Below are positions 57,981 to 64,000 of a DNA stretch of 64,000 nucleotides, one piece after another; the first letter of the stretch is position 1; each line of letters starts with the position of its first letter. Origin of the DNA: Tetranychus cinnabarinus (lineage: Eukaryota > Arthropoda > Arachnida > Trombidiformes > Tetranychidae); the NCBI GenBank assembly GCA_022266195.1, contig WHVY01000002.1, positions 13,655,001 to 13,719,000 on the forward strand. Reading direction: 5' to 3'. The translations under genes and the position numbers were made by a program. The notes below the pieces were generated by a model. The model did no database searches. It was not told where the DNA came from and saw only the letters and a program-made list of their open reading frames with translations.

Positions 57981-59378
57981 TTAACATCTTGTTTCATAGA
58001 GTCCACTTCGGCCAATATAACGAACCCATTTAATAACATCATGATCGGAATAGTTGAGTTTTGGTTCAAATACTTTTAAATATCTAACTTTAAGACCAGA
58101 AGGAGCAAATGGTACTTCAAAGTTCATAGATATTGGAGGTCGATTCCATTTTTTCTTTGTATCTGTCAATAAAAGTTCAATTTCAGCACTTAATTGTGTC
58201 TCCTTCATACCAGCCATTTTCTTGATTTTCCAAACAATAGCATTATCACTAGCTTTGTATTTAGCTTTACCCTTCATACATATCAATTGACAACCACTTG
58301 TATTTAGGGGCGTTGGTATTTTAACCTCGATCTTTTGTCCAACAACAGCAGGTTTAAAGTTACTTTTTAGTACAACTTTTACTTCCATTTTGGTTCGACC
58401 AGCTTCACGTACAAGTGGAATTATTCGAAACGGGAATGATATATCTTTTGTAATTCTGTATCTCATTAATTCAAATTCACCATCTGGAGGTATAAAGCTG
58501 ATACTATGTTCCGATTCAAATTTTGATAGTTTAACACATTGATGGAATTGACAATCATCTATTGCTATGGAAGATTTTGATGGATATCCAACATTACCAC
58601 GAGTTGTTGGATCATCTAAAGCTGAACTTGTTTTACCTTTAGTGTCTAAAATGAGTTTGTCATTTATACCAAATTTGCATTCCGGCATACCAGATAAGAA
58701 TGCTTTCATTACAACTTTACCGGCAACATGGGCACTCAAAACTTGTCCCTGTGGTGACATTAATAGATTTACATATTCGAGAACGTCAAGGAATAGCTCA
58801 TTTCGACGATATTTTATACCTTCTCTTCTCCAACCTATTTTTTTTAGAAAAAAGATACAAATGTTAGAAAATAAAATCATTAAGGAAATATAAACTAAAA
58901 ACATACCAATTTGTCCAGTTACTTGAGAAGTTATTTGTGATTGCTCTTCTTTTGTCTGAGATTTTACTCCTTGTTGAGTAATGAATGTCTTCAATATTCC
59001 TGTATCAGTATTTTGTGGATAACCGAAATCAAGAATCTCATCCAATAATTCATATATGAGAACAAAATTGTTTTTAACATTCTCTTCACTTATTTTACCA
59101 AAATAGCTTTGCATTACTTCACACATTTTGAGTAAAAATTCAAATACCATTGAAGCATTTAAATTTTGTTTAGTAACTGCCGCTAACCATAAATTACTTC
59201 GTTTTATATGGAAAAAAGATGTTCTTGCAATATTTGTTACCGGTGATCGTACTTGCTGACGAGCATGAATAACATTAACACGGAAAGCATCAACTGCATT
59301 ACGGCCAATGTCATCTCGATACATGCGGCTAATAAGCACTTCTCCTTTATGATTATAAATGAATAATCCACCAATCAT
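57981..59378 (-). CDS. AP2M1: Clathrin adaptor AP-2 subunit mu
   Basis: Medium subunit of the plasma-membrane clathrin adaptor, which reads YxxPhi sorting signals in endocytic cargo. Exons (minus): 59378-58907 and 58834-57981, phase 1, 441 residues (human 435). The frame starts [20 protein letters not shown], the universal AP-2 mu start; upstream codons lack an ATG. The longin-like N-terminal domain is followed by [30 protein letters not shown] and the mu homology domain ([25 protein letters not shown], the [20 protein letters not shown] region, and the end [11 protein letters not shown]). The 72-bp intron between GQIG and WRREG is in frame and free of stops, so retention would insert 24 mostly hydrophobic residues. 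The 3' part has been copied to 42673-42941. Confidence 0.97.
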   Translation of the reverse strand: [465 protein letters not shown]

Positions 59379-60471
59379 CTTGTCCGAGTTAGTTATTTCC
59401 TTCAAATTAATCCAAATAATCCAATAAGAGGGAGGTTTTTTCTCCACTCTATTCCTTCACCAACAAAAGGTTACAGGTAAACCAACCAACAAGCAACGGA
59501 AAAAGGTTCAACATTAAACAAGGGAAACCACAAAGGGTCCCTTAAAATTTAAAATAATAGATATTATAATAAATTATCTATTACCAGAACAAATTTATAA
59601 CATTTAAATCACTGAATTAATAAAGACTTTGAACGTTAAATACATTTGTCAAGAAAAACAAATTAAATTGATGTGGTGATGACTTTCAGTGAAGCTTCTT
59701 CCAATAAACTCCAATGAAGAGGCGGATCATATCATCTGTAAGTTAAGGGACTTTATTTAAATCTCATTGAATTAGATTTTCATTTAAAATTGCCAATTAT
59801 TAAATTGAATCGAATCAGATTCATAATTTCTCTATGATTATGTTATTTTGTCATTTTCTAGCCAAATTTTATCTGAAATAACTATATGGACTATAAAAAT
59901 TAATTTAAAAAGATCCTTAGGTTGAATACAATGGATTTCAAGACAATTTTTTGCTGTCAACACAACTTATGGCAATCAAAGCGTTTTTAAAACATATCAT
60001 AATTTGAAAATACAGCAACTCTTTTATATTATGACTAGATAATTTTGCGATTGAAGAGGAGCTAGACTGAAATAAATGATTTTTAAACCGATAAAATAAT
60101 CAGATGATAATTTAAACAAATTTTGTCACCTAAATGACATTATTAAAAGCAAATATGACGACGATAAAACGAATACTAATGAGAATCCAAAATGCATTTA
60201 TTTTTATAAAATTTCAGAATCAAAATGCAAACAATTCAGCTCATATATTATTTAATGGATACTTTGCAGCTAGTCAAATAATAATTTTTATAACAAGCCA
60301 AATAAATCTTTGGTCACATAGATATGAAGGGTAGAGTTACCCAAAACCAAATTAAATCATTTAATCATCATCACAAGGTTATTGATAAGAGTTGAAAGTT
60401 TTAAACTTATTATAATCCCTAAAGACTTTCCCACATTTCACAATTTTCAGTTAAACAATTTGTAATCAAAA
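59379..60471. other. Region between AP-2 mu and the LTR element
   Basis: Upstream flank of AP-2 mu, then A+T-rich DNA in which the 5' boundary of the LTR retrotransposon must lie. Without the 3' LTR in the window I cannot place that boundary. The open frame at 60134-60334 has no features. Confidence 0.5.
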
Positions 60472-60611
60472 AGACTAAGTCTAACATTTTTTGCTTTATC
60501 ATTTTTCCTGTCGAAATCACTGTCTAATTATCTTTCTAAATTTGTCTAAGACTTTGATATAATTTCCTTTTCCTTAAGATTTTCTATTCTTTTGGTTTCC
60601 GTTTAGATTGG

Positions 60612-60619
60612 TATAAATA
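60612..60619 (+). promoter_or_regulatory. LTR TATA box
   Basis: TATAAATA within GGTATAAATACC. It lies 165 bp before an AATAAA polyadenylation signal (60777-60782), the usual U3-R order of an LTR. Inferred from sequence and position only. Confidence 0.6.
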
Positions 60620-60776
60620 CCAATTGATTTTCAATAATTAATTGTCTTAAGTTTGTCTTTTGATGTTCTAATTTTCATTTATGTTTAGTTAATAATTTCT
60701 GTTTAAAACAAAATCAAGTGAAACACATTTAAAATATAAGTTCTTCCTGAACCTTTGAAATACAGTACTTTTAGTT

Positions 60777-60782
60777 AATAAA
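60777..60782 (+). terminator. LTR polyadenylation signal
   Basis: AATAAA downstream of the LTR TATA box. In this 5' copy it would be bypassed, and in the 3' LTR it would serve to end the transcript. Confidence 0.5.
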
Positions 60783-61388
60783 ATTTTCATTTATGTTTAA
60801 CCTCAAAAGTTTCCATTTCTAAAGACTAAGTCTATTGTTCATCATTGCCCCTGTAAAGCATCGTGAAAATCCAGTTTTCCATCTTTACAATAATTAACTT
60901 TGAGTGCCTTCTAAATTTGCTTAAGATAGCTTCTGGTTAAAGTTCAACAATTAAAGACTAAGTCTATGCTGTTAGAGCTTAAAGCTAGTGAATTGGTGAT
61001 AATATTACTGATATTGGTTTCAGAATTGTGCTGCTCAACATTAAGCTTATTTTGGCTTGAATTTGGTTTCTTGTTCTAAGCTTTCTTACTCGTGCCAGTT
61101 AGCTGTTTATTACTTTTACCTGTCTAAGACAATACTGAACAAACAACATTCCTTTGGTCAGTTTGTGGTTACTAAGCTTGGTAATCTCGGTTAAAACTAT
61201 TGTAATCTTAGTCTAAGACTCATTCCAGTTTGAACTCTAAGGTGATCCTAAAAGAACCTGAGCAATCAGGATTTGAAAGGCTGATTAAATCTTCTGAGTT
61301 GATTAAATTGTGTTTAAATTGTACGCAATTGAAGTGAATTTATTTAATTTGGTGAATTAGTTTAAAACTATGAACTCTTCCTTTCAAT

Positions 61389-61407
61389 TGGCGACCTCGG
61401 CAGGATT
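61389..61407 (+). other. Retrotransposon primer binding site (tRNA-Arg like)
   Basis: TGGCGACCTCGGCAGGATT reads as the complement of a tRNA 3' end: CCA, discriminator G, a 7-base acceptor strand (CGAGGTC), a 5-base T-stem strand (CCTGC) and three T-loop bases. The sequence before it, TTTCA, could be the LTR terminus (CA at 61385-61386). The pattern is closest to arginine tRNAs ending GGTCG-CCA, also used by 412/mdg1-type elements. The exact tRNA is inferred. Confidence 0.65.
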
Positions 61408-61411
61408 GCCA

Positions 61412-64000
61412 ATGAATTCCTGTTATGAGACTGATTATTGTTTTACAATAAGTGAAAGTGATAAAAGTGATAAAAGTGATAAAAATGACAAAGACAAAAA
61501 TGAACAAAATGATCAGCTTGATCAAAGTGGTAACCAGTCTAAGACATCCACATCACAAACTCAAACAACTATATCCACGAAACATTATATCAAAGATATG
61601 GAAACAAGTGAAATGAAACTTTGGTTGAAAAATTGGCAAGTGCGTTTTGTCGACAACGATGAAATAATTCGTGAGAAATTTTATGATGCGATTCAGACAA
61701 TATTCGCGTTAGAAAGTGTGTTCGATGCAACCGATGAAATGGTTGGTGATACTTGTTTTAATGCATTAATGATTAAAAGTAAATTTCCTGATTGGATAAA
61801 GGAACTCAGAGCTCAAGGCACTACTGAACATGATTTAAGAGAGATAATCAAGAAAATGGGATTTGACCCACCGACGATGATGCTGACTAGTGACGTCTCA
61901 ATTAGAAAATTGCCGATAGCATCTCCTGCAAAAAGATTACTCGAAGCGATGGTTAAGAAATGGGCTAAGCCTGCTGAACCAATTGTTATGCGACAAGTTG
62001 TGGATCCTGGGTTCAAGTTAGATGATATTCTGAATCAAACTTTGCCAGATAATGTTCAAAGTCCTGCCTTAGGCAACAATGCAACTGTAACTAGACAACA
62101 GATAGAAGCTGAAGATGAAAATGAACATCCCGAAGATACAGATGAAGATGAACCTCGTGTGTTTAATGAAACTACAGTTTTACCAACTCATCAAACTGCT
62201 AAAGCAACAGTTCCAGACAAAGATAAAGATAAAGTTGAGGAGAAAGCTAAGGCTGAACCGAAAACTTATACACGCTGTAAGCCAAAATTACCTAAGCTTC
62301 CTGTTTATACTCAAGATGCTATGGATCCCTGGCAATGGTTACAAACAATTAAAAGGATTTTATCATTGGAACGCTGTCATGATGACGATAAATTGTATGT
62401 GCTACAGAAAGCAATGGCCTACGATTTTTTACCTTTTGCTAAGCAATTAGATAAGGAAAAGCACACAAGTGAAACTTATATCTCTGCATTGGAAGACAAG
62501 TTAAGAAATCCAGCGGTAATTTCACAGGCGACTTCAGAGTTTCACCAATGTAAGTGGAATTTCGATTCTCACCCTGCTGAATTTATCAGAAAGTTAGAGA
62601 CTATGGTGATCAAAGTCAAAGGTGAACCTTCACCTCAAGAATTCATACAAGATGTGTTAATTCGATTGCCAGCAGAAGTCAAAGACTCATTGTTTCGATC
62701 AAAATCAGTTCACGACATTCAAGATTTAACTGCCGCATTGGTCAACGAGTATAACATTGAGTTAAGGAAACGCAGTGAGCGTAAGGAATCCTACAAGGAT
62801 AAGAGAGGAGATGATAAAAAGCATGCTGCCGTTAATGTTAATGCTAGTGGAACTAGTGGAGCATCAGCATCCTCATCAACTCGTGCAGTGAAACCACCTT
62901 TCAGGTGCTATAATTGCAACAATTTGGGTCATTCATCACGAGAATGCCGTCAGCCCAGAAGGTCTAAGACCAGTGAAAATCCTAATTCTAACAAGAATGA
63001 AGGTCGAACTGAACGGTTTCAACCAGCTCAGTTAAGAATGGCTAATGCACCAACGTTTGGTCAAAGCCAGCAGAACCAGCAAAATTCGAATCAGCCACAG
63101 GCTAAGGAATCAGCTAATTTGGTACAAGAAACTAATATAGTTAATGCTTACATGGCGAGAGCACCAGCTAAAGAGTATTTATTCATGATGAATGAAAATC
63201 AGCAGGATAATCAACAAGTGGAGTTGATTACCAAAATTGATCCATCACCGAGAAACTTTCCGACAGTCAGATTGACTATGTGTTATCCAACGAGGGAAAC
63301 ATTTAAAGTTGGTGATGTATTGTTAGATACTGGCGCTTGTACTTCGTGTATTGACTATCAATTTGCCCAGAAAATGAAAGCCTTCATTATGAAGTCGAAT
63401 GTTTCAGTTCGAGGTATAATTGCCGATGCCTGCCAAATTGTTGAAGGAGCTGCTTATGCTATTATGAAGCATCCGAAAATGTCTAAGACAAGGATAATCA
63501 AGTTCCAGGTAATGAAAGATTTGGAACCAGTGATGGTCTTAGGTAATCGATTCGCCGACGTATATTTTGTTGGAATGGTAAATCATGGAGGTAGATACCA
63601 AGTGAATTTACGAGAGAGTGTTGAAAGCGAATGGCTAAGCCCCGAGATCGCTTTCCGATTTTGCACAGCAGAAGAATCCTGGGGATTGTTAAATGTGCCT
63701 GAAATTCCCTCTGTTAATACAATCAGAGAGACCGTTGCAAATCTGATACTTGATAGTTTGCCGTATTCACCATGGATGGATGGAGAATTAAATTCAAACT
63801 CTCAATTTCCACAGATGGAAGTGGAACGACTTCATTATATTCAAGAAATGTCTAAGACACCGGAGTTCGAAAATATAATGCCGATTTATTTGCAAATTGA
63901 GAATAATGAGCTTCAGTTAGCTGAACGATTGATGAAAAGGATGGATCCTAAACTAAATACTGAAAAACGAAACGAATTGTTAGAAGTTTTAATGGAGTTT
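61412..64000 (+). CDS. Retrotransposon gag-protease-(pol) polyprotein, 3' end outside window
   Basis: 863 codons are open to the end of the window. The start is the ATG five bases after the primer binding site; the ATG at 61370 is in frame but would lie in the LTR end and overlap the primer site. The N-terminus has Ser-Asp-Lys repeats from a 9-base tandem repeat (about 61449-61483). A gag capsid-like region follows (DAMDPWQWLQTIKRIL, FHQCKWNFDSHPAEFIRKLE), then a CCHC zinc knuckle CYNCNNLGHSSREC at residues 499-512, and an aspartic protease VLLDTGACTSCID with the catalytic Asp at 639. Gag and protease are fused in one frame without a frameshift. Confidence 0.9.
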   Translation, partial: MNSCYETDYCFTISESDKSDKSDKNDKDKNEQNDQLDQSGNQSKTSTSQTQTTISTKHYIKDMETSEMKLWLKNWQVRFVDNDEIIREKFYDAIQTIFALESVFDATDEMVGDTCFNALMIKSKFPDWIKELRAQGTTEHDLREIIKKMGFDPPTMMLTSDVSIRKLPIASPAKRLLEAMVKKWAKPAEPIVMRQVVDPGFKLDDILNQTLPDNVQSPALGNNATVTRQQIEAEDENEHPEDTDEDEPRVFNETTVLPTHQTAKATVPDKDKDKVEEKAKAEPKTYTRCKPKLPKLPVYTQDAMDPWQWLQTIKRILSLERCHDDDKLYVLQKAMAYDFLPFAKQLDKEKHTSETYISALEDKLRNPAVISQATSEFHQCKWNFDSHPAEFIRKLETMVIKVKGEPSPQEFIQDVLIRLPAEVKDSLFRSKSVHDIQDLTAALVNEYNIELRKRSERKESYKDKRGDDKKHAAVNVNASGTSGASASSSTRAVKPPFRCYNCNNLGHSSRECRQPRRSKTSENPNSNKNEGRTERFQPAQLRMANAPTFGQSQQNQQNSNQPQAKESANLVQETNIVNAYMARAPAKEYLFMMNENQQDNQQVELITKIDPSPRNFPTVRLTMCYPTRETFKVGDVLLDTGACTSCIDYQFAQKMKAFIMKSNVSVRGIIADACQIVEGAAYAIMKHPKMSKTRIIKFQVMKDLEPVMVLGNRFADVYFVGMVNHGGRYQVNLRESVESEWLSPEIAFRFCTAEESWGLLNVPEIPSVNTIRETVANLILDSLPYSPWMDGELNSNSQFPQMEVERLHYIQEMSKTPEFENIMPIYLQIENNELQLAERLMKRMDPKLNTEKRNELLEVLMEF

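Larger units (their letters stand above)
55908..58252 (+). repeat. Inverted segmental duplication, copy B (parental side)
   Basis: Homologous to 42673-45091 in opposite orientation. It carries the coiled-coil gene copy B, the spacer, and the 3' part of the intact AP-2 mu gene. Homology starts (GGAACTTAAAGGTCAGTAG) at the right edge of the foldback target duplication and ends inside the AP-2 mu coding sequence. Confidence 0.92.
60472..63858. repeat. Dispersed GTCT/AGAC palindromes in the LTR element
   Basis: GTCTAAGAC occurs at 60544-60552, 61122-61130, 61211-61219, 61537-61545, 62962-62970, 63481-63489 and 63850-63858. The related AGACTAAGTCT, always within AAAGACTAAGTCTA, occurs at 60472-60482, 60823-60833 and 60955-60965. 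The four coding copies are all in the same frame and encode Ser-Lys-Thr. Confidence 0.85.
60472..64000 (+). mobile_element. LTR retrotransposon, 5' part (Ty3/gypsy type), continues past window
   Basis: The visible part comprises an LTR region with TATA box and AATAAA, a primer binding site, and a gag-protease frame. The left limit given is the first copy of the element's palindromic motif, not a proven LTR end. Gag with one CCHC knuckle, followed in the same frame by an aspartic protease and then a segment like the linker into Ty3/gypsy reverse transcriptase (RNELLEVLMEF), supports the gypsy group over copia. The frame is intact to the last base. Confidence 0.85.

Noticed and set aside
61370..61411. 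Earlier in-frame ATG as gag start
   Set aside because: It would place the start codon in the putative LTR end and make the primer binding site coding; the ATG at 61412 fits element structure better.

Overview
The window is nuclear DNA of an AT-rich arthropod with a compact genome. Genes are broken by many short GT-AG introns (often 60-120 bp, a few above 1 kb), intergenic DNA is A+T rich, and the gene set is animal (EPS8, casein kinase I gamma, AP-2 mu, GPAA1, ALG12, SLC25A38, CDIN1, G-protein gamma). Small secreted families (Kazal, ML/NPC2, CAP), an FMO and a DUF2236 oxygenase-like gene suggest a chelicerate, most likely a mite (spider-mite-like). That placement is inference from gene content and intron style, not from a search. 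All spliced models were built by hand: exon lengths, reading phases and GT/AG sites are mutually consistent, except where noted.

Layout. 1-5.5 kb: 3' part of a histone H4 gene with its RNA stem-loop, then a five-exon flavin monooxygenase (minus). 7.0-11.2 kb: a ten-exon EPS8 homologue (minus) without the usual C-terminal effector region. 15.1-17.4 kb: ALG12 mannosyltransferase (minus) with a large charged insert. 18.9-19.5 kb: a tiny two-exon secreted peptide gene. 20.0-21.0 kb: CDIN1 nuclease-like gene (minus). 22.5-23.5 kb: secreted four-domain Kazal protein. 25.0-28.7 kb: casein kinase I gamma (minus). 29.0-33.5 kb: a full-length LINE with intact ORF1 and ORF2 joined by a TAATG stop-start overlap and flanked by a perfect 10-bp target-site duplication. 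35.0-36.1 kb: SLC25A38 (minus). 39.3-41.35 kb: GPAA1. 41.5-41.95 kb: a G-protein gamma subunit (minus) with an odd C-terminus.

The right half is dominated by rearrangement and mobile DNA. A 2.4-kb segment (42.67-45.09 kb) is an inverted copy of 55.9-58.25 kb. It carries a dead 3' fragment of AP-2 mu and an intact paralogue of an unrecognised single-exon coiled-coil gene. Between the copies lie a CAP-domain gene, a secreted ML-domain gene and a DUF2236 oxygenase-like gene. At 54.6-55.9 kb a foldback-type element with a 9-bp target duplication and tandem subterminal repeats sits at the edge of the duplication, and one of its arms is interrupted by a 305-bp TA-flanked Tc1/mariner-type MITE; the other arm preserves the empty site. 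The intact AP-2 mu gene follows (minus). The last 3.5 kb is the 5' part of an LTR retrotransposon (LTR with TATA box and AATAAA, a primer binding site and an open gag-protease frame running off the window), marked by many copies of short GTCT/AGAC palindromes.

The host genes are a mixture of housekeeping functions (GPI anchoring, N-glycosylation, heme-linked glycine import, endocytosis, signalling) and secreted proteins; no operon or defence-system arrangement is seen. The most novel material is the nested foldback/MITE, the inverted duplication with two retained coiled-coil paralogues, the palindrome-studded retroelement, the gamma subunit lacking a terminal CAAX box, and the lineage-specific-looking secreted peptide.
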